From positions 1 through 64,000 of the forward strand of contig JAOXRU010000012.1 in the NCBI GenBank assembly GCA_025800395.1: a DNA stretch of 64,000 nucleotides. Direction: 5' to 3'. Within the stretch, counting starts at the first letter, position 1, and every line of letters begins with the position of its first letter. Both the position numbers and the translations under genes were made by a program. A model generated the notes under the pieces. It did no database searches and was not told the origin of the DNA. It worked only from the letters and a program-made list of their open reading frames with translations. This stretch comes from Flavobacteriaceae bacterium. GTDB lineage: Bacteria > Bacteroidota > Bacteroidia > Flavobacteriales > Flavobacteriaceae. Positions 32,063 through 42,034 of this stretch are shown piece after piece.

Positions 32063-33922
32063 TTACTGTTCCTGCTTTGCAGAAAGCTCAAACCAACGCT
32101 CGGTTTTCTGATCGATAAGATCGATAAGTTCTTGTAATTCTAAAGAAAGTGCTTTAATTTCTTCTGTACAGAGGTCTGGGTTTTCAAATTTCTTTTCAAA
32201 TGCAAGCTTGTCGTACTCGAGGCTCTTGATTTGGCTTTCGAGTTTTTTTAATTCTTTTTGCTCGTTAAAACTCAATCTGGAGTTGTCATCTTTCTTCCAG
32301 TTTTTTTTGTCTCCAGTAGATTTTTCCTTGCTTGCTGGTGGGATGCTGTTTTCATACACCCGATAATCGGTGTAATTGCCGGGAAAATCGTCTATGATGC
32401 CATTTCCTTTGAATACGAACAAGTGATCGACTATCTTATCCATAAAATACCTATCGTGGGAAACGATAAGTACACAGCCAGGAAAATCCATCAGAAATTG
32501 TTCGAGTACTCCCAAGGTGAGCAAATCGAGATCGTTGGTGGGTTCATCAAGAATCAGGAAGTTTGGATTGGTGATAAGTATGGTGCACAGATAGAGCCTT
32601 TTCTTTTCGCCCCCGCTGAGTTTTTCTACAAAATCGTATTGTTTTTTTCTATCGAACAAAAAACGCTCTAGCAGTTGAGCGGCAGATAGCTGTCTTCCCT
32701 TGGCTAAGGGGATATAGTCGCCAAATTCTCGGATCACATCGATGACCTTTTGTTCGGGTTTTATCTGCAATCCTTTTTGGGTGTAATAGCCAAATTTGAT
32801 GGTCTCTCCATGTACCACTTTACCGGTGTCGGATTCCATGTTTTTGGTCAGCAATTGAAGGAAGGTGGACTTGCCCGTTCCGTTTTTGCCAATAATTCCG
32901 ATTCTTTCTCCTTTTTTAAAGGTATAATCGAAATTTTGAAACAGGTTTTTGTCTCCAAAACGTTTTCCGATATTGTGCAATTCAACTATCTTACTTCCAA
33001 GGCGCTCCATATTGATCTCGAGCTGTACCTGGTGTTCTTTGCGGCGTTTGTGGGCGGCTGCTTTGATTTCGTAGAAATCATCTATACGCGATTTGCTTTT
33101 TGTCGTCCTAGCTTTTGGTTGCCTACGCATCCAATCTAGTTCTTTGGTATACAGGTTTTTTGCCTTTTCTACACTGGCTTTCTCCGCAGCTATACGGGCA
33201 TCTTTTTTCTCTAAATAATAAGAATAATTGCCTTTGTAGGTGTATAGGATGCCTTGGTCTAATTCTATAATTTCATTACAAACTCTTTCCAAAAAATACC
33301 TGTCGTGCGTTACCATAAACAAGGTGATATTGGTCTTTGCAAAATAGTCTTCCAACCATTCTATCATCTCTAAATCTAGGTGGTTTGTAGGTTCGTCTAG
33401 AATGAGTAAATCTGGTTTAGAAATAAGAATATTGGCAAGGGCCAAACGTTTGCGTTGTCCTCCAGATAGACTCGCTACTTTGTCTTGAAGCCGATCTAGT
33501 TTTAGTTTGGATAATAGTTGTTTGTACAAGGTTTCAAAATCCCAAGCTTGGTGTTGGTCCATAGCATCAAATGCAAGCTGGTAGGCATCTGTATCTTCTG
33601 GGTTTTCTAGTGCTTGTTCGTAATTTTTTACAATCTGTAGCAGTGGATTGTTTCCAGCAAAAATGGTTTCTTCAATGGTTAAATTTTCGTCTAACTCTGG
33701 TTCTTGTGCTAAAAAAGCAATGGCAATACCATTGCGCGAGACTACCTGCCCATCATCTGGTTGGTCTTCACCAATTATAATGTTGAGCATGGAGGTCTTT
33801 CCACTGCCATTTTTTGCAACAAAGGCTATTTTTTGCCCTTGATTGATTCCAAAAGATATATCAGAAAACAAAACGCGTTCTCCGTAAGCTTTTGCAATGT
33901 TTTCTACAGAAAGTAAATTCAT
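32063..33922 (-). CDS. ABC-F family ATP-binding protein
   Basis: A soluble 619-residue protein with two ABC domains and no membrane part. Domain 1 has Walker A KNGSGKTS (about 36-43), signature LSGGQRKR and Walker B LLILDEPTNHLD; domain 2 has GKNGTGKST, LSGGEKKR and FLILDEPTNDLD. A C-terminal coiled coil (about 540-619, EQKELKKLESQIKSLEYDK) is present, as in Uup-like members. ABC-F proteins act on the ribosome or, for Uup, on DNA and ribosome assembly; the C-terminal domain favours the Uup type. Transcribed alone, 28 bp downstream of the DUF4105 gene. Confidence 0.92.
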   Translation of the reverse strand: MNLLSVENIAKAYGERVLFSDISFGINQGQKIAFVAKNGSGKTSMLNIIIGEDQPDDGQVVSRNGIAIAFLAQEPELDENLTIEETIFAGNNPLLQIVKNYEQALENPEDTDAYQLAFDAMDQHQAWDFETLYKQLLSKLKLDRLQDKVASLSGGQRKRLALANILISKPDLLILDEPTNHLDLEMIEWLEDYFAKTNITLFMVTHDRYFLERVCNEIIELDQGILYTYKGNYSYYLEKKDARIAAEKASVEKAKNLYTKELDWMRRQPKARTTKSKSRIDDFYEIKAAAHKRRKEHQVQLEINMERLGSKIVELHNIGKRFGDKNLFQNFDYTFKKGERIGIIGKNGTGKSTFLQLLTKNMESDTGKVVHGETIKFGYYTQKGLQIKPEQKVIDVIREFGDYIPLAKGRQLSAAQLLERFLFDRKKQYDFVEKLSGGEKKRLYLCTILITNPNFLILDEPTNDLDLLTLGVLEQFLMDFPGCVLIVSHDRYFMDKIVDHLFVFKGNGIIDDFPGNYTDYRVYENSIPPASKEKSTGDKKNWKKDDNSRLSFNEQKELKKLESQIKSLEYDKLAFEKKFENPDLCTEEIKALSLELQELIDLIDQKTERWFELSAKQEQ

Positions 33923-33950
33923 GTTGTTGTCCTAAAGCGGTACAAAAGTA

Positions 33951-35129
33951 CTAAGAATGCTTTTGTTTGAAAGATTTAATGTTATAAATATATCGAATGG
34001 CCAATGCGAATAACAAGGGAATTAGGCCTATGGCAAATATTTGCACTTCTGTAAACCAATGTACCGATAATAAAACCAGTAATAGTAGTAAAATTTTGTA
34101 ATAATAAGCTACCCATTTTTTGGTTTTTTTTCCAATGGCAAAAACCAATAGAATATTTAAGGGAAATGCCCATAAAATGTCATAATTCCACTGGGTGTTG
34201 GTATGGTCGGTAGCAAGCCAGAGCCATAATAGGATAATACCAGCAAGTCCAGTGATCAAAGCCAAAGTTTTGTCTAGCCAAAAGCTATGTCGGTTTTGTT
34301 TGAAATCTCGATAGGTGATAAACAGTATGATTATTCCCAGCAGACCCATTACAAAAAGAGGGCTTCCCAAAAAGGAGCTCTCTGGTGCTTTTCTGGTGCT
34401 GGTGAGAACTTGTTGGGTGGATTGGATGATGCTGGCACCATTGGGTAATTTGCTATTGGTGTAAAAATCAAATACGTATTCTGGCAGATACATATGTTCT
34501 TTGATTTTGGCTTTTCTGTCCATCACCGACCCTAATGCGATATCGATCCCAAAGCAGCCCCAGGTGTTTCTGGGGATATAGTCGTGCATGAGTTTTCTAA
34601 ACGACTTTTGTTGAAATCCTTCTGGAGTACGGTATTTGATATTGAGGTCTCCGATAATCCAATGGGCTACTTCGGGCAATTTGGTAGCGCAGTTGTTGAA
34701 AAATGGATCGTATGCGTAGGCTGCATTTTCGGGCTGGACATTGAAAAGCAGGTAATCATAAAATCCTAGTTTTTGTTTTTGGGTGAGACGGAGTTCTTGT
34801 TCTTTTACCCAGCGGTTTTCTTTTCTGTAGCTTTCCAGAAACTGGGGATAGTTTGCCATACCAAGTTTGTAATGCATACGACCTTTGGCAAAATTGAGGT
34901 AGAAGTTTTTTTGATTGAAGTCGAACAGTCCATAGTTAAACGCCCAATCGATATCCTTCTCGGGGTCGTAAATACGTATGGCGCTATGTCCAAAAGAATC
35001 ATAGAGATTGCTTCCTGGTCCAATAGTGATGAAACTAATTTTTGCTTGGTTGGATAGATCTTCGTCATCTTGGGTATATCCGAAAAAGCAAAATAGTAAA
35101 AGAATCAGGTAGAGGAAGTTTTTTATCAT
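33951..35129 (-). CDS. DUF4105 (Lnb-like N-terminal) membrane protein
   Basis: A 392-residue protein with a signal sequence (LYLILLLFCFFGYTQ), a periplasmic DUF4105/Lnb N-terminal domain (about 27-250) with the conserved SFGHSAIRIYD, FNYGLFDF and NCATKLPE blocks, and four to five C-terminal membrane helices. The His and the Asn-Cys pair are conserved as in NlpC/P60-like enzymes, so a thiol hydrolase role at the periplasmic face has been proposed for the family; unproven. The downstream ABC-F gene is 28 bp away and may be co-transcribed. Confidence 0.85.
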   Translation of the reverse strand: MIKNFLYLILLLFCFFGYTQDDEDLSNQAKISFITIGPGSNLYDSFGHSAIRIYDPEKDIDWAFNYGLFDFNQKNFYLNFAKGRMHYKLGMANYPQFLESYRKENRWVKEQELRLTQKQKLGFYDYLLFNVQPENAAYAYDPFFNNCATKLPEVAHWIIGDLNIKYRTPEGFQQKSFRKLMHDYIPRNTWGCFGIDIALGSVMDRKAKIKEHMYLPEYVFDFYTNSKLPNGASIIQSTQQVLTSTRKAPESSFLGSPLFVMGLLGIIILFITYRDFKQNRHSFWLDKTLALITGLAGIILLWLWLATDHTNTQWNYDILWAFPLNILLVFAIGKKTKKWVAYYYKILLLLLVLLSVHWFTEVQIFAIGLIPLLFALAIRYIYNIKSFKQKHS

Positions 35130-35372
35130 GTTGTTGGTGTTCCTATTTGGTGTTGCTAAGATAGAATTTTTGTGGAAAGTAGAGCAATTAGCTGGTAGAA
35201 ATACGAGGGGTGTTGCGCTAAGGATGGAGGGATTTGTTGAAGCTCTTTGTCCACTGTAACCTAAGTGGAAGTGGGGAAAAGCGACTCCCGAGAGCCTGGT
35301 GCCGCCTTTGGTGCGTAGTTGGGAGCTTTATTTGTAGTGGCGGCAAGCGCCCAAAAAGAAATAAGGAAACTT

Positions 35373-35403
35373 TTGGTGGTACCATTGGATACCGCTATTT
35401 TTG
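35373..35403 (+). promoter_or_regulatory. Promoter of pssA
   Basis: TTG at 35373-35375, a 20-bp spacer and TATTTTTG at 35396-35403 match the Bacteroidota primary promoter. The -7 box covers the TTG codon at 35401 that would otherwise be taken as the start of pssA; transcription would begin near 35410, so the GTG at 35422 is favoured. Confidence 0.7.
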
Positions 35404-35421
35404 AACGCTAAAAGTATACTT

Positions 35422-36138
35422 GTGAGAAGACAAATTCCCAATTTTATAACCTTATTAAATCTTTTGTCGGGTTGTGTGGCGGTATTGTATGCTGTAGTAA
35501 ATCAATTAGAAATGGCTGCCTTGTTTGTGGCATTGGGAATATTTTTTGATTTTTTTGATGGCTTGGCTGCGCGAATGTTGCATGTAGAAAGTCCGTTGGG
35601 TGTGCAATTAGATTCTTTGGCCGATATGGTTACATCTGGCTTGGTGCCAGGTTTGGTAATGTATCAATTGATTGTGCAGGCGGCAGACTGGGAGAGTTTT
35701 GGTTGTGTGGGATTTCAAATTTACCCTTTGGCGTTAATTGGATTTGCAATTACATTGGGGTCTGCATACCGTTTGGCGAAATTTAATATAGATGAGAGCC
35801 AGAAAGACGGCTTTATTGGTTTGCCAACGCCGGCTAATACCGCTTGGATATTGTCTTTACCGCTCATTTTGGCCACTACAGGCATGATGTGGCTACAAAA
35901 TTTATTAACAAACCAATGGTTTTTGATAGGATGCAGTTTGCTAAGTGCTTATATTATGAACGCCAATATTCCTTTGTTTGCTTTGAAATTTAAGGAATGG
36001 GGTTGGGGCAAAAACAAGGCAAGGTATCTTTTTGTCATTGGAGCATTGGTGATGATTGCTGTTTTGCAATTTGTTGCAATTCCAATAATAATTTTCGGTT
36101 ATGTGCTTCTTTCTGTATTAGCGAAAGAAAAATTTTAA
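35422..36138 (+). CDS. pssA: CDP-diacylglycerol-serine O-phosphatidyltransferase
   Basis: A membrane enzyme making phosphatidylserine, the precursor of phosphatidylethanolamine. The CDP-alcohol phosphatidyltransferase signature is intact: [19 protein letters not shown], then SLAD (DGxxAR-x8-G-x3-D-x3-D). The protein has 238 residues with about seven helices when the GTG at 35422 is used; [18 protein letters not shown] is the usual start. The 3' end overlaps lptB (opposite strand) by 4 bases. Confidence 0.92.
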   Translation: MRRQIPNFITLLNLLSGCVAVLYAVVNQLEMAALFVALGIFFDFFDGLAARMLHVESPLGVQLDSLADMVTSGLVPGLVMYQLIVQAADWESFGCVGFQIYPLALIGFAITLGSAYRLAKFNIDESQKDGFIGLPTPANTAWILSLPLILATTGMMWLQNLLTNQWFLIGCSLLSAYIMNANIPLFALKFKEWGWGKNKARYLFVIGALVMIAVLQFVAIPIIIFGYVLLSVLAKEKF

Positions 36139-36875
36139 AAATCTAATTTCTTTTTACGCAACTCGAAGTTTTGCCCGAGGTATACTTTCCTCACCATTTC
36201 GTCTGCTGCTAGTTCTTCTGGGATCCCAGATTTTAAAATGCCGCCTTCAAACATAAGATAAGACCGTTCGGTAATGGCGAGTGTTTCTTGCACATTGTGA
36301 TCGGTAATTAGTATTCCGATATTTTTGTCTTTGAGTTGGGCGACAATTCTTTGGATGTCTTCTACTGCTACTGGGTCTACTCCTGCGAAGGGTTCGTCTA
36401 ACAAGATGAATTTGGGGTCTGTAGCGAGTGCTCTAGCTATTTCGGTTCTTCTTCTTTCTCCCCCAGATAGAAGATCTCCTCTGTTTTTTCGAATGTGTCC
36501 CAGACTAAACTCTTCTATTAGGGAATCCCTTTTCATTAGTTGCTCTTTTTTGGAGAGTTTGGTAAGCTGTAATACGGAGAGGATATTATCTTCTATGCTT
36601 AGTTTTCTAAATACAGATGCCTCTTGTGCCAAGTAGCCGATACCATGCTGTGCCCTTTTGTACATTGGGAATTTGGTGATTTCGGTTTGGTCGAGATATA
36701 TGGCTCCTCCATTTGGTTTGATAAGGCCCACGATCATGTAGAAGGAGGTGGTTTTTCCTGCGCCATTTGGCCCTAGAAGTCCCACGATTTCTCCTTGGTT
36801 TACCTCCAAAGAGATACCTTTTACAACTTGCCTACCGCTGTAGGTTTTCATAATGTTCTCGGCCCTTAGCTTCAT
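36135..36875 (-). CDS. lptB: LPS export ABC transporter ATP-binding protein
   Basis: LptB powers the Lpt bridge that moves lipopolysaccharide from the inner to the outer membrane. The 246-residue ATPase has Walker [10 protein letters not shown] (about 34-42), the ABC signature LSGGERRR (about 138-145), Walker [14 protein letters not shown] and the switch LITDHNV. GVDP and [10 protein letters not shown] are typical of LptB. The gene lies in a block with tatC and kdsD; kdsD makes a KDO precursor, so envelope synthesis links the neighbours. Confidence 0.93.
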   Translation of the reverse strand: MKLRAENIMKTYSGRQVVKGISLEVNQGEIVGLLGPNGAGKTTSFYMIVGLIKPNGGAIYLDQTEITKFPMYKRAQHGIGYLAQEASVFRKLSIEDNILSVLQLTKLSKKEQLMKRDSLIEEFSLGHIRKNRGDLLSGGERRRTEIARALATDPKFILLDEPFAGVDPVAVEDIQRIVAQLKDKNIGILITDHNVQETLAITERSYLMFEGGILKSGIPEELAADEMVRKVYLGQNFELRKKKLDF

Positions 36876-36941
36876 CTGTTTAAATTTCGATGTTTCAAAA
36901 ATAGAAAATTCCTTATAAGATTTGGTTTTTTTAGACTTATT

Positions 36942-37289
36942 TTAGGAGTTTTCTTCCACTGCTTCCCAATATTCGTAGGCTCTCCTCAAATGCGGTATTA
37001 CTATGCTACCGCCTACTAGTGTGCCAATGCTCATGGTTTCTAAAAATTCTTCTTTGGTGACCCCATTTTTGTATGCACCTTCAATATGGTATTTGATACA
37101 ATCGTCACAACGTAGCACAGTGGAGGCTACTAGGCCAAGTAGTTCTTTCGTTTTCATATCCAGCGCGCCTTCTGCATAGGCGTTGGTGTCTAGATTGAAA
37201 AAACGTTTGATGAGTTTGTTGTTTTCGCTCAAAAGCTTTTCATTTATTTTGGCGCGATATTCGTTGAATTCTTGAACTGAATTATCCAT
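36942..37289 (-). CDS. AhpD-like / carboxymuconolactone decarboxylase family protein
   Basis: A 115-residue all-helical protein of the CMD/AhpD family. The redox motif CDDC followed by IKYHIEGAYKNGVT (about residues 68-85) has the CxxC and downstream His of AhpD alkyl hydroperoxidase-like proteins, so a thiol-based peroxidase or reductase role is plausible; the exact substrate is not known. Its start overlaps the end of tatC by 8 bases, indicating coupled translation. Confidence 0.85.
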   Translation of the reverse strand: MDNSVQEFNEYRAKINEKLLSENNKLIKRFFNLDTNAYAEGALDMKTKELLGLVASTVLRCDDCIKYHIEGAYKNGVTKEEFLETMSIGTLVGGSIVIPHLRRAYEYWEAVEENS

Positions 37290-38118
37290 GTTGTTTTTTC
37301 ATTTTTTTAGCTTCTTTTTTGAGGACTGCGCTAGAAATGTGAATGCTAATTTCGTACAGTACCAATATGGGTATAGCCACTACAATTTGACTGACTACAT
37401 CTGGCGGGGTAATGATTGCAGCTAGTATAAGAACAACGACTAAAGATATTTTTCGATATTTCCTCAAGGTTTCGGGAGTTACCAAGCCTATTTTTGTAAG
37501 GAAATAAATGATAATTGGTAATTCGAAGATAAGTCCGCAAGCTATGACAGATGCTCTAAGGGTGGCAATATAGGAACTGATGTCTATTTCGTTTGTAATT
37601 TGACTACTGACATTGTAGGTTCCCAAAAAGTGTATGGATAAGGGTGCAATTACATAATAACCAAAAGTCACTCCAATAAAAAACAATAGGGATGCTATGA
37701 AGATAAATCCTCTGGAGTGTTTTCTTTCTTTGGAGTGCAAGCCTGGGCTAATAAACTTCCAAAGTTCCCATAAGACATAAGGAAATGCAAGGATGAATCC
37801 TGCCCAGATAGAGGTCCATATGTGTGCAGAGAACAGACCTGCCATGGTTCGGTTTTGAATCGTAAAAGGAAGGCTATCTGCACAAAAATCGGAGTCTATT
37901 CCAAAGGTTTTCGCAATATTGCAAAAGAAAGTATAGGTTGGAAAATTCATGTTTTTAGGTCCAAAAATGATGGTGTCAAAAATGAATGATTTCGCAAAGA
38001 ACGCACCAGTGGCTATTATCAGTACCCCTAGAGTAGCACGAATGAGGTGCCAACGCAGTTCTTCCAAATGATCTAGGAAGGACATTTCCTGTGGATTTTT
38101 TTTATTTTTTTTACTCAT
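37282..38118 (-). CDS. tatC: Sec-independent (twin-arginine) translocase subunit TatC
   Basis: TatC is the six-helix receptor for twin-arginine signal peptides. In this 278-residue protein the N-terminal MSFLDHLEELRWHL motif and the conserved Glu in the first periplasmic/cytoplasmic loops are present, and six hydrophobic segments can be counted. A loop between helices 1 and 2 is longer than in E. coli (258 residues), common in Bacteroidota. Its start abuts the stop of kdsD directly and its end overlaps the AhpD-like gene. Confidence 0.94.
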   Translation of the reverse strand: MSKKNKKNPQEMSFLDHLEELRWHLIRATLGVLIIATGAFFAKSFIFDTIIFGPKNMNFPTYTFFCNIAKTFGIDSDFCADSLPFTIQNRTMAGLFSAHIWTSIWAGFILAFPYVLWELWKFISPGLHSKERKHSRGFIFIASLLFFIGVTFGYYVIAPLSIHFLGTYNVSSQITNEIDISSYIATLRASVIACGLIFELPIIIYFLTKIGLVTPETLRKYRKISLVVVLILAAIITPPDVVSQIVVAIPILVLYEISIHISSAVLKKEAKKMKKQHG

Positions 38119-39084
38119 TTATAGGATTCCTTCTTTGATGAGGTTGTGTAAATGCACGACTCCTTTATAGGTGCCATTTTCTGTGACTAGGAGGGAGGTG
38201 ATACTATTGTTTTCCATTTGTTCTAAGGCGTCTACAGCCATGGCATGGATGTCTATAGTTTTTGGCTTGTGGCTCATTACATCCGCTGCGGTTAGCGCAG
38301 CTATATTGTCGTGTTGGTTGAGCATTCTACGGATATCTCCATCTGTAATCACTCCGACCAATTGGTTTTTTTCCAATACTGCGGTGACCCCAAGTAGTTT
38401 TTCTGAGATCTCTATTATGGTTTCTTTTACACTGCTATTGGTTTGCACCTCTGGCTTTTGGTTGGTAGCCACAATATCGGATACTCTGAGGAAGAGTTTT
38501 TTACCTAGGGCGCCTCCTGGGTGGTATTTTGCAAAATCGTTGCTGCTAAACCCTTTTAGTTGCAATAAACAAACTGCTAAAGCATCTCCAATTACTAGCT
38601 GTGCTGTAGTACTGGTAGTAGGGGCTAGATTGTTTGGGCAAGCTTCTTTTTCTACATAGCTGTTTAGTACATAGTCTGCCTGGGTGCCCAGAAAAGAATC
38701 TTTGTTGCCGGTGATGGCAATGAGTTTGTTGCCGCCATTTTTGAGTAATGGTACCAGCACTTTTATTTCGGGTGTATTGCCGCTTTTGGAAATACAGACT
38801 ACGATATCATCTTGTTGTATGGTACCCAAATCCCCATGAATAGCATCTGCCGCATGCATAAAAATAGCAGGAGTGCCTGTGGAGTTCATGGTGGCTACAA
38901 TTTTGGTGGCGATAATGGCGCTTTTGCCAATTCCGGATATTACCACCCGGCCTTTTGAATTTAGTATTTCTTGCACTGCATCGGCAAATTCGTCATTTAA
39001 TAGAGAAACAAGGTTCTGAATTGCTGTACTTTCCGATTCTATTGTTAGTTTTGCAGCGTTTAAAATAGCATCCTTTGTGCTCAA
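38119..39084 (-). CDS. kdsD: D-arabinose 5-phosphate isomerase (KpsF/GutQ family)
   Basis: Converts ribulose 5-phosphate to arabinose 5-phosphate, the first step of KDO synthesis. The 321-residue protein has an N-terminal SIS domain (GIGKSAIIATKIVATMNSTG and HAADAIHGDLG, about 48-90) and two C-terminal CBS repeats (about 200-320). This domain order is diagnostic. The gene starts the kdsD-tatC-AhpD-like-lptB unit and is divergent from recQ. Confidence 0.92.
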   Translation of the reverse strand: MSTKDAILNAAKLTIESESTAIQNLVSLLNDEFADAVQEILNSKGRVVISGIGKSAIIATKIVATMNSTGTPAIFMHAADAIHGDLGTIQQDDIVVCISKSGNTPEIKVLVPLLKNGGNKLIAITGNKDSFLGTQADYVLNSYVEKEACPNNLAPTTSTTAQLVIGDALAVCLLQLKGFSSNDFAKYHPGGALGKKLFLRVSDIVATNQKPEVQTNSSVKETIIEISEKLLGVTAVLEKNQLVGVITDGDIRRMLNQHDNIAALTAADVMSHKPKTIDIHAMAVDALEQMENNSITSLLVTENGTYKGVVHLHNLIKEGIL

Positions 39085-39172
39085 AATAAAAATAGTTTAG
39101 ATTTGTCAAGTTTAAAGATTGTGTTATCTTTAATAATTGGTACAAATGTATGTAAAATTGTAAAACGATTTG

Positions 39173-41374
39173 ATGAGTATACCAGAAATTGATGTACATG
39201 CATATCTGAAGCAATATTTTGGATTTACAAAATTTAAAGGACTTCAGGAGAAGGTAGTCAAGAATATATTGCAAAAAACGAACACTTTTGTGATTATGCC
39301 AACCGGCGGCGGGAAGTCATTGTGCTATCAGCTGCCAGCATTGATGCAGGAAGGCACTGCAATCGTGGTTTCCCCGCTAATTGCCCTAATGAAAAACCAG
39401 GTAGATGCGATACGTGGTATTTCTTCGGAACAAGGTGTGGCGCATGTTTTGAATTCGTCGCTTACCAAGATGGAAATAAAACAAGTGAAGAGCGATATAG
39501 AAAGTGGCGTTACCAAATTGTTGTATGTAGCACCAGAGTCTTTGACTAAAGAAGAGAACATTGCTTTTTTTCAAACCATAAAAATATCTTTTGTGGCGAT
39601 AGATGAGGCGCATTGTATTTCCGAATGGGGACATGACTTTCGTCCTGAGTACAGAAATTTGCGAAGCATTATCGGAAAGCTTGGGGATAATATTCCAATT
39701 ATAGGGCTTACTGCAACAGCAACTCCCAAGGTACAAGAAGATATACTAAAAAATTTGGGCATGAGCGATGCCACAGTCTTTAAGGCATCCTTTAATAGGC
39801 CCAATTTGTATTATGAAGTTCGTCCCAAGACCAAGAATGTAGAAGTCGATATTATCAAATTTGTAAAGAGCAATTCGGGTAAATCTGGTATTATTTACTG
39901 TTTGAGTCGAAAAAGGGTGGAAGAATTGGCGCAAGTTTTACAGGTAAATGGAATAAATGCAGTACCATATCATGCAGGATTGGATGCAAAGACACGTGCA
40001 AAACATCAGGATATGTTTTTGATGGAAGATGCCGATGTAGTGGTGGCAACTATTGCTTTTGGTATGGGGATAGATAAACCAGATGTGCGATTTGTGATCC
40101 ATCATGATATTCCCAAGAGTATCGAGAGCTATTATCAGGAAACGGGCAGGGCAGGAAGAGATGGCGGAGAAGGGCATTGCTTGGCCTTTTATGCGTATAA
40201 GGATATTGAGAAATTGGAAAAATTCATGTCTGGTAAGCCAGTAGCTGAGCAGGAAATTGGGAATGCGCTATTGCAGGAGATGGTTGCCTATGCGGAGACG
40301 AGTATCTCTAGGCGCAAGTTTATACTGCATTATTTTGGAGAGGCTTTTGATAGCGAAACTGGTGAAGGTGCGGATATGGATGATAATGTCCGCAATCCCA
40401 AGAAAAGACATGAGGCTAAAGACGAATTGGTAAAGCTGATCCAAGTGGTACAAAAAACTAATGAAAAGTTTAAATCCAAGAATGTGGTGAATACCTTGGT
40501 GGGAAGGGAGAATGCGGTAATTGTTTCTCACAAGACCAACGAGCTTTCGGTTTTTGGTATAGGAAAAGAGAAAGCAGAATCTTATTGGATGGCCTTGATT
40601 CGTCAGGTATTGGTTGCAGGCTTGTTGCGAAAGGAGATAGAGCAATATGGCGTGTTACAAATAACCGATGCAGGAAGGAGCTTTTTGGAAGAGCCGCATT
40701 CGTTTATGATGACCGAAGATCATGTGTATACCGATGGGGGAGATGCAAATATTATCACCAATGCCAAAAGTGCTTCTCAAGCGGCAGATATCAAATTGGT
40801 AGCTATGCTAAAAGACTTGCGAAAAAAAGTAGCCAAGCGTATGGAGGTGCCAACCTATGCCGTTTTTCAGGATCCTTCTTTGGATGATATGGCCTTGAAA
40901 TATCCTATTACGATCAAAGAGTTGAGTAATGTGCATGGCGTAGGGGAAGGTAAGGCCAAGAAGTTTGGGAAACAATTTGTGGCGCTGATTTCAAAATATG
41001 TGGAAGAAAATGATGTGATACGTCCCGATGATTTGGTGGTAAAAAGTACAGGTGCTAATTCTGGTCTTAAACTATATATTATTCAAAGTGTCGATCGCAA
41101 ACTGCCTCTAGATGATATAGCTGCAGCCAAAGGCTTGGAGTTGGGGAATCTGGTGAAGGAAATGGAGCAAATCGTATACAGTGGTACCAAGCTCAATATC
41201 GATTATTGGATAGAGGATCTTTTGGATGAAGACCAACAAGAGGAATTGCATGACTACTTCATGGAAGCCGAATCGGATAGTATAAATGATGCTATGGAGG
41301 AATTTGAAGGGGACTATGAAGATGAGGAACTGCGTATGTATCGCATTAAGTTTATTAGTCAAGTAGCGAATTAA
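39173..41374 (+). CDS. recQ: ATP-dependent DNA helicase RecQ
   Basis: A 3'-5' DNA helicase of 733 residues for recombination and fork repair. Helicase motifs are clear: MPTGGGKSLCYQLPAL (Walker A), DEAHCISEWGHDFRPEYR (Walker B plus the RecQ-specific aromatic loop), and QETGRAGRDG (motif VI). After the helicase core come the RQC region and an HRDC domain (about 520-600), plus an extended acidic C-terminus. In the RQC zinc-binding region, the usual four Cys are not obvious. The start is ATG 39173; a TTG just before it is not needed. Confidence 0.94.
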   Translation: MSIPEIDVHAYLKQYFGFTKFKGLQEKVVKNILQKTNTFVIMPTGGGKSLCYQLPALMQEGTAIVVSPLIALMKNQVDAIRGISSEQGVAHVLNSSLTKMEIKQVKSDIESGVTKLLYVAPESLTKEENIAFFQTIKISFVAIDEAHCISEWGHDFRPEYRNLRSIIGKLGDNIPIIGLTATATPKVQEDILKNLGMSDATVFKASFNRPNLYYEVRPKTKNVEVDIIKFVKSNSGKSGIIYCLSRKRVEELAQVLQVNGINAVPYHAGLDAKTRAKHQDMFLMEDADVVVATIAFGMGIDKPDVRFVIHHDIPKSIESYYQETGRAGRDGGEGHCLAFYAYKDIEKLEKFMSGKPVAEQEIGNALLQEMVAYAETSISRRKFILHYFGEAFDSETGEGADMDDNVRNPKKRHEAKDELVKLIQVVQKTNEKFKSKNVVNTLVGRENAVIVSHKTNELSVFGIGKEKAESYWMALIRQVLVAGLLRKEIEQYGVLQITDAGRSFLEEPHSFMMTEDHVYTDGGDANIITNAKSASQAADIKLVAMLKDLRKKVAKRMEVPTYAVFQDPSLDDMALKYPITIKELSNVHGVGEGKAKKFGKQFVALISKYVEENDVIRPDDLVVKSTGANSGLKLYIIQSVDRKLPLDDIAAAKGLELGNLVKEMEQIVYSGTKLNIDYWIEDLLDEDQQEELHDYFMEAESDSINDAMEEFEGDYEDEELRMYRIKFISQVAN

Positions 41375-41501
41375 TAAGCGATATTACAAACAGAGATGTC
41401 CTGTTTAAATGTTGTTTTTTTTCTCCTTCTTAGAAAAGGTGGTTTTTCTATTTGCTTAGGGTATATGGTTTTGTTGGGATAATCAGTCCATTAAAAAGGG
41501 C

Positions 41502-41525
41502 GCAAAAAAAGAGGGCTAAGCCTCT
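41502..41525 (-). terminator. Intrinsic terminator
   Basis: On the minus strand AGAGG-cttagc-CCTCT is followed by TTTTTTT. It ends the small gene at 41545-41886 and lies 20 bases past its stop. Confidence 0.8.
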
Positions 41526-41544
41526 CCTATTTATGGTGTTTTTG

Positions 41545-41886
41545 CTAAAGTACCGAGCGAAAGTCGTCCAAAGCATTTTCCATACGTTGTCTTTGCATAT
41601 CGGCTAATTCTACGATAAGCCGAAAATTCTCGTTGTTTAATTTTTGATGTTCTATCATTTTTTGCGACATCATTGTAAGTGACGCTACTTCTTGGTTGCT
41701 CAATTTGTTGGCAATACGTTCTGCAAAGGAAATAAATTCCAATGGGAAACTCGCCATCGAAGCATTGTTTTTATCGATGGTTTCCATTACTTCTGCAACA
41801 TTAATGCTGGTTTCGTTGGCTAAACGAGCAATTTTTTTAGCACAACGAACCTCTTGTTCTTTCAATTTATTTTCGAAGTCACTCAT
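41545..41886 (-). CDS. Small helical conserved protein, unknown function
   Basis: A 113-residue cytoplasmic protein predicted to be almost entirely alpha-helical, with heptad-like spacing suggesting coiled-coil pairing (ADMQRQRMENALDDF). There is one Cys and no recognised domain. A clean ATG, its own terminator and isolation between recQ and the TonB receptor support a real gene; no function is proposed. Confidence 0.6.
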   Translation of the reverse strand: MSDFENKLKEQEVRCAKKIARLANETSINVAEVMETIDKNNASMASFPLEFISFAERIANKLSNQEVASLTMMSQKMIEHQKLNNENFRLIVELADMQRQRMENALDDFRSVL

Positions 41887-42034
41887 AAGTCCTTTATAAA
41901 ATTTTGGGTATCTATATAAAACTCGAATTTGCTGGTTTTATTACAAATCATCCTAAAAAATGTACGATTGGGTATTTAAATATTTCTAGGACAAACCTTG
42001 GTTTGAATATTTGTATGGTAATTTAAATTTATCT

